NCBI GenBank assembly: GCA_011634665.1
Contig: WAEK01000006.1
Coordinates: forward strand, 267,001-331,000
DNA: 64,000 nt
Source: Mortierella sp. BCC40632
Taxonomy: Eukaryota; Mortierellomycota; Mortierellomycetes; Mortierellales; Mortierellaceae
Direction: 5' to 3'
The notes under the pieces are model-generated. The model had not been told where the DNA came from. It did not search any database and saw only the letters and a list, made by a program, of their open reading frames with translations. Of the stretch, positions 20,370 to 33,097 are shown piece by piece (within the stretch, counting starts at the first letter, position 1; each line of letters opens with the position of its first letter). The position numbers were made by a program, and so were the translations under genes.

Positions 20370-21280
20370 GCCCAGACAATATTTCTCAAAGCAGGATCAC
20401 GACGTTCAAGGGTGGAAAGAGAGAGAGAGGGAATAGAAGGGTTTGTGGATGTGTTTAAAAGTAAGAGATCCTTGCCCGAATGGATATCTTCTCTCTCTTT
20501 TTTTTTTTTTTTTTTTTCACTCGGCAAAAGGTAAACTCGTGCTGTAGCTTCTGCAATGCAGCACGCGCATCCCCCTCCCCCTAAAGCAGCAAGACCAAGT
20601 TGCCATGTATCACATAAACAACCTAGACAACCTAGGCTTGTCACAAAATGGTAGTTCGCGTCTTGCATCGTTGTTTGAAAGCTTCTCCCCTCCATTAGCT
20701 TTTTCCGACTTGGGAATTTGATTCTTATGCCATGGGTCGAGAGCTGAAGTATTTCTATTCCTTCATCTACTTCCTTTTCTCACTCTCTAAAGGATAGTCA
20801 GCTTCCCTGTATTTACGAGTAAGATGAATGCGATTTTGTCTAGGGCCAAGGGATCGAACCACATGAAAAACAACAACAGTCATGCAAAAACCACTTCTCA
20901 GCCATGATGCATGATGAGTGATCCCAAGTCCGTCGTCTAGTAGACAGGGGTGGATTCACATCCATGACCATGCAGACTTCAGTGTGGTTAAGGGATTAGT
21001 TTGTACCCTGCAATTTTTTTTCTTTCTTATGTTGACCGGAAAGTAGCTATATTGAAAATGTGTTCTCCAGAGCATCATGCGCATAATTGTACCCTGTGGA
21101 AATCGCTGATTGAAAAAAAAAAAAAAAAAAAAAAAAAATGGTTGAAGAGTCCCTAGGCTAAAGGCTCCGTCCGTATTTAAAGTAATGCCCTGTCCGTCTT
21201 TCCTGGAATACTTCAGAAGCCCACACCAGCTGATTTCTCTCTCTCTCACTCTCTCTCTCACTCTCTCTCTTAACACTCAG
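20370..21280. other. Intergenic stretch upstream of the small secreted protein
   Basis: No gene seen. It contains a poly-T run at about 20500-20517, a poly-A run at about 21114-21138, and a CT-rich tract at 21236-21270 just before a probable transcript start. Confidence 0.6.
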
Positions 21281-21365
21281 GTATGCCGTCACTTGCTGGA
21301 CCGCTCACCATCCAAAGCTTGTCCATAACATACCTTTCTAACTATATCTGTTATTGCCAATCCAG
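21281..21365 (+). other. Probable 5'-UTR intron of the small secreted protein
   Basis: CACTCAG|GTATGC donor, a CTAAC-type branch site at about 21339, and a CCAATCCAG acceptor two bases before the ATG. Length is 85 nt, like other introns in the window. Confidence 0.65.
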
Positions 21366-21367
21366 AC

Positions 21368-21637
21368 ATGCGCGCATCACTCATTCTTGTCCTCCTTGGA
21401 GTGATCACGGCCTCCACAAACGCTCAAGGCTTTAAAGTATGTACGAATACTAAAGCGGAGTGCCCACCGCCAACTACGGGCTTTTATTATCCAGAGTTTT
21501 GTGCGAAGAATGGGTACCCAGGCAAGGCTTGGATGTGCTTTGATATGGGATACAACCAAGAGCCACAACGCCGTTTGTACAAGTCCTGGCCAGGTCAACG
21601 TCCTTACGGCACGTCTGAGGTCGAGGAGACATGCTGA
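21368..21637 (+). CDS. Small secreted cysteine-containing protein
   Basis: No family recognised. The 89 residues begin with a clear signal peptide (hydrophobic LILVLLGVITA core, probable cleavage after STNA near residue 19). The mature ~70-residue chain has five Cys, several aromatic residues and a C-terminal Cys. With five Cys, one would remain unpaired in a monomer. The gene is a single coding exon with a probable 5'-UTR intron. An extracellular role is likely; an effector or antimicrobial role would be speculation. Confidence 0.7.
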   Translation: MRASLILVLLGVITASTNAQGFKVCTNTKAECPPPTTGFYYPEFCAKNGYPGKAWMCFDMGYNQEPQRRLYKSWPGQRPYGTSEVEETC

Positions 21638-22415
21638 TCCACACCTTGAAGATTGGTACCAAAGGCTACAGAATAGGGTGGGAGGAGAGAGGAGGAAGAC
21701 AACTTTCCCACGAACAGAAATAAATCTCAAGACCACATTTCTGGTAGCTGTTAGTTCGATATATTTTCCACACGCTACCTGTTTACTATCCTTTCCAATG
21801 GCTAGTACATAATTAAGAGTTTGGATAGCTGTGAGAAAGGAGGGGGAAACAGGTCAAAGAACATGTTTAACATTTCTCCGATCACTCCGCCCGCAGAGTC
21901 CACGCAAGCACCTTGTACAAGAGCAATTGAGAATGTAGAGTGGCTTTGCTGGCCAACAAAGCTGTCTGTCTGCCATGAAAGTGGTTTGCCCAAACTGGTC
22001 GCCGTGAGGGGAAAAAAAAAGGCTGCTCATGGTGTCAGCAAGCCGGTGTTTGGCTGAATTTGGTCTAGGCCTCTTTGATTATATATCCACAAGCACACTG
22101 ATTGCCCAAACCTTTCAAGAATGTCATGGTGGAAGTGATAAGGCGACATGTCAGCTTATGATTAGCGACCTGAGTACTTGGACAGAGATGTCGATCTGCT
22201 TTATCATGTGTGCGCCTGTCGTTCAAAGCCCTTTCTTCTTCTGCCTAACTACAACAGGCTACTGGAAGGAGAGCTCCTCGCATTAGTAATTATCCGTCAT
22301 ATAAAAAAGGTTCATTTACAAAGGACTGCCCCGCTACTACAATCTTCTCATTGTTCTCCCATCCTCTCCTCTCAAGCTCTTCTTCCATATCAATCTCCCA
22401 TTTCACTCGCCATCC

Positions 22416-23769
22416 ATGTCAGAGTCCAAAGCACCCGTCAAAATCGTTGTTGTCGGTGGTTCATATGCAGGCATCACCGTCATTAAACAGCTCCTCGCCT
22501 CTTCCAAGACTTCTCAACGGCCTATCCAGATCATCCTTGTCGACAGGTAAGTTCTTGCTTTATTGCGTGTCCTCTCTCTCTCTCTCTCTCTCTCTCAACC
22601 AGTCCCAGCCTCCCTCTTAAATGCGATAAAACAACTTTTAACATCTTCTCTAAAACTCACCTTCGATGCCTGGTCGAATTTGATACAGACGAGACGCTCG
22701 CCATCATTCCTTGGGTGCTTACCGAGCACTTGTCAACAAGGATTATGGTGACCGTATATGGATATCATACGAACATCTCTTTTCTTCTGACTCTCCTCAC
22801 AAGGTCATCCAGGGTCATTTGAAGCAAGTGCATCTTAATCATATCGTCCTTGCCTCTGGAGAAGAGGTCAGCTTTGATTATCTTGTCCTTTGTACCGGGT
22901 CCTCAAATCCATCCCCTGCCAAGTTTAATGCAGTCGAGTCCTCAAAGCAGGGTGTCGAGATTACCAACCAAGCTCGAAGAGACCTCGAGAAATATCGAAA
23001 CATCGTTGTTGTTGGAGGAGGAGCCTGTGGAGTCGAGCTTGCAGGTGAAATCAAGACTGCATATGGTGACAAAAAAACTGTATCTCTGATCCATGCATCT
23101 TCCAAGTTGGTTGATTACCCAGGCTATGGGGCCAAATTTAAGGCCCATGCACACAAGCATCTCGAATCACTTGGCGTGCAAGTCTTCTTGAACGAGAGGG
23201 TGGATGTCGAAGGGTTGACATTCGAGAACTCGATTCAAGTTGCACCACGAACGGTCCGTCTTTCCTCTGGCAAGACAATCGAGTCTGAAATGCAGTTCCT
23301 TTGCATTGGAAACCGTGTCGACACTTCGTATATCTTGTCGCTGAAGCCGGCCACGACTGTGAGTGGTTATGATGCCCAGACGCTTGTTGACCCCAGCACA
23401 CAGACAATTAAGGTTAAGAAAACGGGTCAGGTGGATTATCCTGGATTTGAGCATATCTTTGCCGTCGGCGACTGTTCCAATATTGCCAAGGTTGCCACAG
23501 CTGCTGCATGCACATATACATGTCCTACTGTAGCCAAGAATGTTATCACATTGGTCAATGCTGGCAAGAACACTAGCAAAGACCACGAGCCGACTCTGAG
23601 CGACAGTCGACTGCCACCATCCATTATGTGCCTCGCAACGGGACCGACAACTGGAGTGGTCGAACTACCTCTGTTTGGCACCTTTGGATCAAACTTCTTT
23701 TCGCGCTTATTCAAGTCAAAAGACTTCATGATTGGTCGCACCTTGACAGACATGAACATCACTAAGTAG
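22416..23769 (+). CDS. FAD/NAD(P)H-dependent oxidoreductase, FSP1/AIFM2-like
   Basis: Pyridine-nucleotide-disulphide-type flavoprotein. Exons 22416-22546 and 22689-23769 join as GACAG|ACGA to give 403 residues. An N-terminal Rossmann motif for FAD (VVVGGSYAGI, residues about 11-20) is followed by a second for NAD(P)H (VVVGGGACGVELAGE, about 148-162) and the FAD-contacting FAVGDC near residue 300. Size and layout fit the AIFM2/FSP1 (AMID) group, which reduces quinones at membranes. No signal peptide or transmembrane segment is obvious. The intron contains a CT-rich tract. Confidence 0.88.
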
Positions 23770-25333
23770 CATGGTTGAGCCTAACCGATATCCTTGCACC
23801 CAAAACACAGTCTGTTTTAAAATTTTCTTTTTTTTTTCGCAAATTTGGGTAAAGACCCATAAGAAATAATCAAAAGTAGAAAAAAGGTGTGTAGATGCAA
23901 ATGTCGAGTGAACAAAGGGTCGGGCTAGTGGCGCTCAGAAGGAGAGGGGTGCAATGAATAACACAATGATGAGGGTCATTTAGAAGAGAAAGGAGGAAAG
24001 AGTCAAAAAGTGAAAAAGAAGGGGGTGGGCGTTCAAAGTAAAAGTAGTTATCTCGGATTTCGCACTTTTCCAGCCTGAGAGTTGAAAGTTGCATCTTACA
24101 TCTATGTGCCAATCCTGAACGCATTTTATGTATCCTAGTGCATACCACCTACCAAGCTCTCCCCCCTTTTCAAAGGTGCAGCTAAACTGCATGGCAGAAA
24201 TAGCAAGACGCACTCCCTTCACTTGGCAAGCTATGGCTCCTTCGGCTCCTCGTGCCAATAGCTCTTCTATCGTAAATGCGACCCAAGATCCGTTTTTTGG
24301 GACTGCTTGGCTCGTGCTCCTCTCCACGTGCGAGCTGTTGTCTGCCTAGCTTTGGCCAAGTCTCTCTCTGCACGTGGAGCCTGCCGTTAATGGGGATCTT
24401 GGCGGTCTTTTTTTTCTCCCCAGATCCCAGATGCGGCTCCTCTGGCAGCCAATGGAGAACTGTTGTGCTCTATCTGGAGAGAAGTAAAGAGCCAACGAGT
24501 AGTCCTATCTCGACAAGAGGGCTATGCAAGAAATGGCTGTAAGTGAGGCCATCTGTATCGCCTACTTCGTCTCCGTGGCTCAGTAGAATGAATGAGCTTC
24601 AAGAGAGTCTACGTGCATTGCCCTCTCTGCTCTGCTTTTGCAGATTTTTTTTTTTTTTAAAAAGAAATCAAAGTAGTATCAAGATACTCTCTTTCTTTTC
24701 AACCACTCATGAACCCCATTTTTACAAGAACAGGAATTTCTTCATGAGCAACCGGGGCGTGCAGCTCCGTGGACCTGCCCGAAAAACTGGTTGTCGCACC
24801 GCCCAATTGCGCTGACCTGGCATGTCTTTCACGGCTGTCGTGCGCAAACCTTGTTTTTTTAATCGCTTTTTAGGAAATTTGATTGGCATGCCAAGGCAAT
24901 AATGTATATAGACGTGTGCCAAGATAGAGCGGAGCCTGCATTTAGGCTTGTGAAGAAGGGAGGGGTGAGTAGGTGGCCCGAGGAAAAGCCCATGGGTCGC
25001 TACCGAGAAATAGATGGGAGAAAAGGAATGAAAAGTTGAAAGAAAGAAAGAGAGAGAAAAAGAAATCGAGTGCGAGTGAAGAAAAATCGTGCCTGATGTG
25101 AGAAAGCACGTTGTTCAAAGAGTCGGAGGCTGGATCGGAGGAAGGGGTCAGGCCGGAGGGACGCTGCGGGATGTGGCTAGGGTCGAGGGTCGAAAGTACC
25201 GCCCGGCTGTATGATTCTTCCCTCCGTCACAGCCAATGAGAGTGACACCACCTTGGCCTAGACTGCGGTTATTAGTAAGAGCCGCGCTCTCTTCTCTTCA
25301 TTTTCGCTCGACCTCTGTCGCCACCTCGGCCAT
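23770..25333. other. Intergenic stretch without recognised gene
   Basis: Short frames only. It includes T-rich and A-rich runs (about 23826, 24645-24660) and purine-rich sequence at 25020-25080. Confidence 0.6.
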
Positions 25334-25340
25334 TATAAAT
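25334..25340 (+). promoter_or_regulatory. TATA box of the Ser-rich protein gene
   Basis: TATAAAT lies 237 bp upstream of the ATG at 25571, followed by a CT-rich leader (25381-25440). Confidence 0.6.
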
Positions 25341-25570
25341 ACATCGCCGCCGTGACAAATGCACCCGTTCTCTCACATCGTCATTTTTTTCTTTTTTCTT
25401 TTCTTTTTTTTTTACTCTCTCTCCATTCCCCATTCGCCTCATTCGCTCTCTTGAGCCTTTTTCTGATTCAACACTCTTACTCCAACACTCTTGCACGCGC
25501 CATTAAGTGCCGTATTCAACTTCGTCACCATTCCTTCACTTACACCTACTCAGCTACATACACTAGCGCC

Positions 25571-26749
25571 ATGGCGAGTTCTCCCTTCATGACCGCCAAC
25601 TTTTACGAGGACTACGACCCAACGTCGTCCCCAGCACGCCATCCACAGTCTAAATCTCTTCCTCTGAGTTCAGCAGCCCACTCCTCAGATGCTCTACTCC
25701 AGTCACTTGTAGACCCTTTCCTTGCTCTAGTCGAGCACTGGGTGGATGCGATGGACGAGTATCCTCTCGTGTTTGCTTGCCTTCAGTACTGGGCCCTGAC
25801 AGCACAAACACTCGCAATGCTTCTCTGGAATTCCACACTGACGGTCGCGCAGTCGTTTGCTTGGATTGCCACTGCGGAGGGTTTGCAGTGGATCCAAACC
25901 AGTGGCGCAGACAGCGATCTGGATTGGGAAGTCCTCCTCCTCGGCTCTGTCTTCCTACTCCTCGACATTGACATCGAATCGATCGATCCCAAACGATATC
26001 CGGCGCTCCTCAGCACCGCCGGTGCACCGCCTAAATCAACAGAAACATCACCACTGCATCGCCAGGTTCCACAAAAAAAGACGTCGACTTCGTCCAGCAG
26101 CGTCATGTCCAGCAGCAGTACAAACACTGCCAGCAGCAAAAGAGTCACGTTCCACAGCAGAGTGATGGTCATTGGCGGTGCTGATGCCTGTGGCAAAACT
26201 GCGTCGAGACCTTCCATTGACACTGACCGGATTGTCCCAGCGGCTCCCCTGACAGAGTCCCCCACCCGCTCGACCTTCTCTCTGGACGAAACAGACTTTC
26301 AAGAGTCTCACAGCGACCTTTTTAGCCCACCGACCAGTTGCAGCAGTAGTTTCCAGGCTCCATCCCCCACTCTCTCAGATCTTGGAGCTTCCTTTCGCTC
26401 TTCGTCTCCTTGCCCGAGCGTCTCCAGCTCGTGCCGATCCAGCATCTGCAGTGAAATGAGCGATTGCAGCAGTATTGCCAGCTATGACAGTGTCTCGGAC
26501 CAGCGTACTCATCAACGTACCAAGAAATCAAAGGCTTCCAAGATTGCTTCGTTTTTCCATAAGCAAGAGAAGCACAAGCATCAACATCAGCGAGCAACGG
26601 TAGTGTTGCAGGCCATGAACCTCGGTGAATGCGCTAGCTGCCCACCCCTGTTTATGCCATCCATGCCCGAAGATCAGCAGTATCAGCCAGGTCTTCGTCG
26701 ATCGAGCGTATTGCACAAGCTCGGAATGCGCCTCAGACGACCCTCGTAA
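25571..26749 (+). CDS. Ser-rich hypothetical protein, 392 aa
   Basis: No family recognised. The start chosen is the first ATG in good context (GCGCCATGG) after the TATA box and CT-rich leader; the open frame extends further 5' only by chance. Residues about 35-140 form amphipathic or hydrophobic helices with several Trp (LVEHWVDAMDEYPLVFACLQYW). The remainder is Ser/Thr/Pro-rich and low complexity, with a basic cluster (TKKSKASKIASFFHKQEKHK) and a basic C-terminus (LHKLGMRLRRPS). The layout suggests a regulatory or adaptor protein with disordered phosphorylatable regions; that is inference. Confidence 0.7.
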   Translation: MASSPFMTANFYEDYDPTSSPARHPQSKSLPLSSAAHSSDALLQSLVDPFLALVEHWVDAMDEYPLVFACLQYWALTAQTLAMLLWNSTLTVAQSFAWIATAEGLQWIQTSGADSDLDWEVLLLGSVFLLLDIDIESIDPKRYPALLSTAGAPPKSTETSPLHRQVPQKKTSTSSSSVMSSSSTNTASSKRVTFHSRVMVIGGADACGKTASRPSIDTDRIVPAAPLTESPTRSTFSLDETDFQESHSDLFSPPTSCSSSFQAPSPTLSDLGASFRSSSPCPSVSSSCRSSICSEMSDCSSIASYDSVSDQRTHQRTKKSKASKIASFFHKQEKHKHQHQRATVVLQAMNLGECASCPPLFMPSMPEDQQYQPGLRRSSVLHKLGMRLRRPS

Positions 26750-27528
26750 ACGCTCTCTCCCTCTCTCCCCCCCCGCCTTTTCTCTCTGTCGACCGTCTAC
26801 TTTACTGCATCGGATGATGACCAACAGGAGGCTGTTGGGTGGTACGATTTTCTATTTTTTCAAGTTCCTCGATTTCCAAAAAAAGAGCACCCCCCTCAAT
26901 TCCCATGTATTATATACCATTAGATACCCTGGATCCGACCATGGATCCTCTTGTACACTAGATAACACCATTATTAAAAAAACGGGGATTCCTTTCCCCT
27001 CCTTGCATCCATTACTTACGTCATTCCTGTACCTTTTTTCGTCCTCGGTTTGGCCTTGACGTCTTGAACGCTCAAGGTGGGCAGTGAAGGAATTTGTGGG
27101 ACAAAACTCTATTGCAATTGTTCTTTCATTCCCCACGCTCCCACGCGTTCTCGAAAAATCGAGAGAGTTGAAGGGGCTTTTTGAGCAAAACAAAGAGAGA
27201 GAAGAAGAAGAGATGAGATGGAAGAAGAAAAGAGTGAGACTAAAACTTCCTCAGCCCACAATTGGTTTTCTTTTTCTCTCACTCTTTCCTTCATTCTCAC
27301 TTTCCCTCTGTGTGTGTGTGTGTGTGCGTGTGTGTGTTTGTGCCTTTTTCATCTCTTACTCTGCATCCGGATATTTCTACGAAAGTGCCCTTGAAAGAAT
27401 GATTTGGTCCCACTCCTTCTTCTTCGGACACAGAAACAGCGACAACGGCCCCAGCCCTAGTCCAGGTCCTTAGCCCGGACTTAGTCTAGAGATAACGTTC
27501 GATCGACAGGGGCAAGGAAGGGATAGAG

Positions 27529-27578
<50 letters not shown>

Positions 27579-27781
27579 GAGTTTGGAATGGAAGGCAAGA
27601 CGTCAACAAGGAGAGTAGTGACAGTGTTCGTAAATATTTAACCAAAAGGGTTTCACCAAGACAGGAAGTCCGGGAAGACAGGAGAGAGAAAGAGAGAGAA
27701 GAGAAAAAAAAAAAAAAAAAGAGTGGAGCGGGGGGAGAGACTCACTCACACCCACAAGAGGAGGATGATGATGCGATCGAG
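26750..27781. other. Intergenic stretch without recognised gene
   Basis: Low-complexity sequence only: CT-rich downstream region, a GT tract at 27310-27340 and an AGAGAA-type tract at 27520-27580. Confidence 0.6.
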
Positions 27782-27789
27782 TATAAAAG
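27782..27789 (+). promoter_or_regulatory. TATA box upstream of the prolidase gene
   Basis: TATAAAAG lies about 330 bp before the ATG at 28110. A possible 5'-UTR intron (AAAAG|GTACGG ... TTCCAG, about 27912-27981) would shorten the leader. Confidence 0.5.
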
Positions 27790-28109
27790 AGGCAACGCTG
27801 CTCTCCCACGCCTGTTGGTGTGTCACTGCTCTCCCACGCCTCCTTTTTCTTCCTCTCCTTCCTTGCCTTGTTGTACTTTCTCTTTCTTTCTCTTTCTCAC
27901 CTCCACTAAAAGGTACGGGTTCATGCAGGATCATCCGATCCGCTCAACGGCCTCCATTCAAACCTGATTCCCTTTTCCAGGCCTGATCAATTCTCCGCGC
28001 TGTTTTTTTTTTTTATATTTTTTTCATTGCCCGGTCCGTCAGCTCTTTCTCTTTCTCTTACTCATCAGTTGAATTTCACGGCCAAATAGATTCTCCTGCA
28101 TCCAACACC

Positions 28110-29465
28110 ATGCCTGCTCAAAAGTACCCCGCCAGACAGCACTGGGCCAAGGTCGCCAAGAACCTCGGTCTTTCTGAAGGTCTTCTTTACCTCAAGGGCG
28201 AAGTCCTCAAGGAGCGCCATGACACCGATGTTGAGTTGACTCTCAGACAAGAGTCCAACTTCTACTACCTGACGGGATTCGCTGAGCATGATGCCCATGT
28301 CCTCTTTGACCTCAAGTCCAACAAGATGACGCTTCTTCCTTACCGTCTCCCCGACGACCATATTGTCTGGATGGGAATGCCTCCTACCCTGGCTCAGCTT
28401 CAGAGCGAGTATGACACGGATGCCATCTACTGGTCCACTGATTTGGTCAAGACCATTCAGGAGTCGGGCGCCTCGACTCTTCACGTTATCTCGACCAAGG
28501 ATGTTCCTGAGGGTCTCACTGGCTTGACCATCAACGACGAGCTTCTCAAGGATGCCATTCACACCGCTCGTATGTACAAGTCCGAGTATGAGATCGAGGC
28601 CATGCGCCGCATCAACCACATCTCCTCCAATGCACATGTTGCTTTGATGAAGGCCGCCAAGAAGTCTGCCAACGAAACCGAGCTTGATGCTCTCTTCCGT
28701 TATGAGACTGGCCGTTTCGGTGCCGGTGCCCAGGCCTACAACCCCATTGTCGGCGTGGGTTCCAATGCCGCCACTTTGCACTACCAGCGCAACTCGGCCC
28801 CCTTCAACAACAACCTTGATCAGCTCTGCTTGGTAGATGCTGGCGCTGAGCTCGGTTGCTATGCCTCGGACATTACTCGCACCTTCCCTCTCAACGGCAA
28901 GTACTCGGGTGATGCCAAGACGGTCTACGAGATTGTGTTGGAGATGCAGAACACTGTCCTTGCTGCCTTGAAGCCTGGTGTTCAGTGGGAGGATATGCAC
29001 CGTCTTGCTGGCCGCATCGCGGTTGAGGGTCTTCAGAAGGCTGGTGTGTTGAAGAGCGAGTTCTCGGTAGAGGAGATGTTGGCCAAGCATGTCGACGGTG
29101 TGTTCTTCCCTCACGGATTGGGCCACATGATTGGATTGGATGTCCACGATGTCGGTGGTTACCCCAAGGGTGTCGCCAGGATCCAGGCCCCAGGACTTCA
29201 GTACCTTCGTATGCGCCGTGAGCTCGAGCCTGGCTTTGTGGTCACTGTCGAGCCCGGTGTCTACTTTGTTCAGTTTATCTTGGATGAGGCCAAGAAGGAT
29301 GCCGAGTTGGCCAAGTTTATGAACTGGGATGTCGTTGAGCGATTCACCCGAGTTGGAGGTGTCCGTATCGAGGACTGTGTAGTGATCACTGAGGATGGCA
29401 TTGACAACTTGACAATTGCTCCCAAGGAGATTGCCGAGATTGAGGCTATCATGGCCTCCGCTTAA
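28110..29465 (+). CDS. Xaa-Pro dipeptidase (prolidase), peptidase family M24B
   Basis: Hydrolyses X-Pro dipeptides in the cytosol using a dinuclear metal centre. The 451 residues are in one exon, close to the usual prolidase length. An N-terminal aminopeptidase-P-like domain (NFYYLTGF near residue 50) precedes the pita-bread fold. All five metal ligands are visible: Asp in LVDAGAE (about 244), Asp in SDITRTF (about 254), His in HGLGH (about 335-339), Glu in TVEPGVY (about 380) and Glu in RIEDCV (about 420). The codon use is strongly C/G-ending, unlike its neighbours, which fits high expression. The long antisense open frame across this gene is a by-product of that bias. Confidence 0.95.
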   Translation: MPAQKYPARQHWAKVAKNLGLSEGLLYLKGEVLKERHDTDVELTLRQESNFYYLTGFAEHDAHVLFDLKSNKMTLLPYRLPDDHIVWMGMPPTLAQLQSEYDTDAIYWSTDLVKTIQESGASTLHVISTKDVPEGLTGLTINDELLKDAIHTARMYKSEYEIEAMRRINHISSNAHVALMKAAKKSANETELDALFRYETGRFGAGAQAYNPIVGVGSNAATLHYQRNSAPFNNNLDQLCLVDAGAELGCYASDITRTFPLNGKYSGDAKTVYEIVLEMQNTVLAALKPGVQWEDMHRLAGRIAVEGLQKAGVLKSEFSVEEMLAKHVDGVFFPHGLGHMIGLDVHDVGGYPKGVARIQAPGLQYLRMRRELEPGFVVTVEPGVYFVQFILDEAKKDAELAKFMNWDVVERFTRVGGVRIEDCVVITEDGIDNLTIAPKEIAEIEAIMASA

Positions 29466-29992
29466 AGAAAGAAAAGGATAAAAAATAGGGCTTGGATGCA
29501 GACCAAGAACCATTGTACAATAAACCTACCGAAAGAGAACCTCCTCGTGTGATCTTGTCATCTCTCTTTGTGTATTCTATTAGAATAGAGGGCCTCTTTG
29601 TCAACTCGGAGATGTTATGGTAGAAGAAAAAGTGACGAGCCTGACAGTTCGAGGAGTTGTGCTATCCAGGAAGAGCAATGCCCATTGCAAGCGTCGGAGA
29701 GACTTGACCACACCAATTGCAGCCTATGGAACCTTTGGAGAGAACAACTGACCGTTGAGGATACATTCAAGAGGGTAGAGTGTGGGGGTCATGACTCTAT
29801 ACAAATTCTTAACGACAAGGAATGTGTGTGGAGAGCCTCTCTTTGTGCAAGTCGCAGTAGGAATGGAAGGAGCGTAGGGTGGGTGGCTCTTCGATAGGTG
29901 TGCAATTACGGGAACTGGGCGGGCGGAGGGCGATATTTGAGTTGGCAGGGACCGCAGTCGCTTGCTCGTCCTTTTTCGAATTTTGTCTCATC
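29466..29992. other. Intergenic stretch between prolidase and RPS23
   Basis: No gene seen; it holds the prolidase 3' region (AATAAA near 29519) and the RPS23 promoter. Confidence 0.6.
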
Positions 29993-31892
<1,900 letters not shown>

Positions 31893-33097
31893 ATCTTTTT
31901 TTTTAGTCGCCAGGAAATCCTCTCAGAGTCTGCTTATAAAAAAACAACCCAATATCGAAAAAAAAAAAAAAGTAGGAAAGAGAGAAGGGGTGAGCGAAGT
32001 ATTGGGAACCACTTGAAGAGCGCCTTCTGTATTGTACGCGCTAATTTACAGGAGATAATGGTGTTTGGGGGGAGGAGAGAAAAGAGGGGAAGGATGAGAT
32101 ACCGTAGTAAAGACGGATGAGACGATGTCACTTTTTTTAGAGCCATTTCTTTCTTTCGACAGTGTGCCCTACACCTGTCCTAGAGATTGTCCGGGCTACC
32201 AACATCGAAGCCCCTTTGAGTACGACATTTTTTTTAGGCTAGGATTCTCTTCCGCGCACTATTGTTTATCTCTCTTGGTTCTGTCTCCTGAACATAGTCA
32301 AGTTCGGATATCAAGTAGTCATTTTTGGGAAGTCAAGACAGGCGGCTCCAGTGTCTGCCCACGGGGTAATAACAAAAGGGAAAAAAGGAAAAGCAAGGTC
32401 AAGTGGCCTAATCCTTGAGGCGCGTCAAAGCGACAGGCTTGCATAGACACATGCAAGTTACCCAATGGTTCCCAAACACCCACCAAAGGGACCTGAAAAA
32501 CCGCTGTAAGCGACCTTGGGCCAAAAGTGCCTCCCTCCTCTCTCTCTTTCTCTCTCTCTCCCTTTCTAATTTCCCTTTGCCCTTTATTCTGCTGCCTGGA
32601 TGAGCTGAGTGATTAGCGTGTTTCTAAGGAACGCCAGACCCGTGGTTATTCTCCCTTTACTGTCCACAGGAAATAGGCTGGATTGATTTGGGACCTGACC
32701 AAAAAAACATAAAAGAGGATGAAGAAGTAGCAAAAAAAAAAAAAAAAAAGCGCAATCGCAACAAACCCTGCTTCTAGTTGAGGGAAGACCGGCTTCCTAC
32801 AACTCGTCTTCCTTCTTTTTTTCTTTTCATTTCATTTTTTTCATTTCATTTTTCTTTTTCTACTTTGCCTGTCTGTTTTTCCCAACGTCTTTTCTTTTCT
32901 GTTTTCTTTCCCAACGTCTGTACCATATCCACCATCATGAACCCTGTACATTATCACTGAGAACAGCCTTCACCTTGATCCGACAATCGAACAACTTTGT
33001 CTATCGTTCCCAGAATCCAAGAAATCAACTAGAGCCTTACTCTCTTCTCACTCATCCTCCTCCTCCTAAAAACTACCTCTTTCAAAGACAAACAACG
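31893..33097. other. Intergenic stretch between RPS23 and the MFS transporter
   Basis: No gene seen. It has simple sequence at about 32530-32570 (CT), a poly-A run near 32731-32748, and T/C-rich tracts at 32812-32900. Confidence 0.6.

Noticed and set aside
28065..29513. 482-codon open frame antisense to the prolidase gene
   Set aside because: It mirrors the prolidase exon exactly and arises from strong C/G-ending codon bias; no domain and no independent signals.
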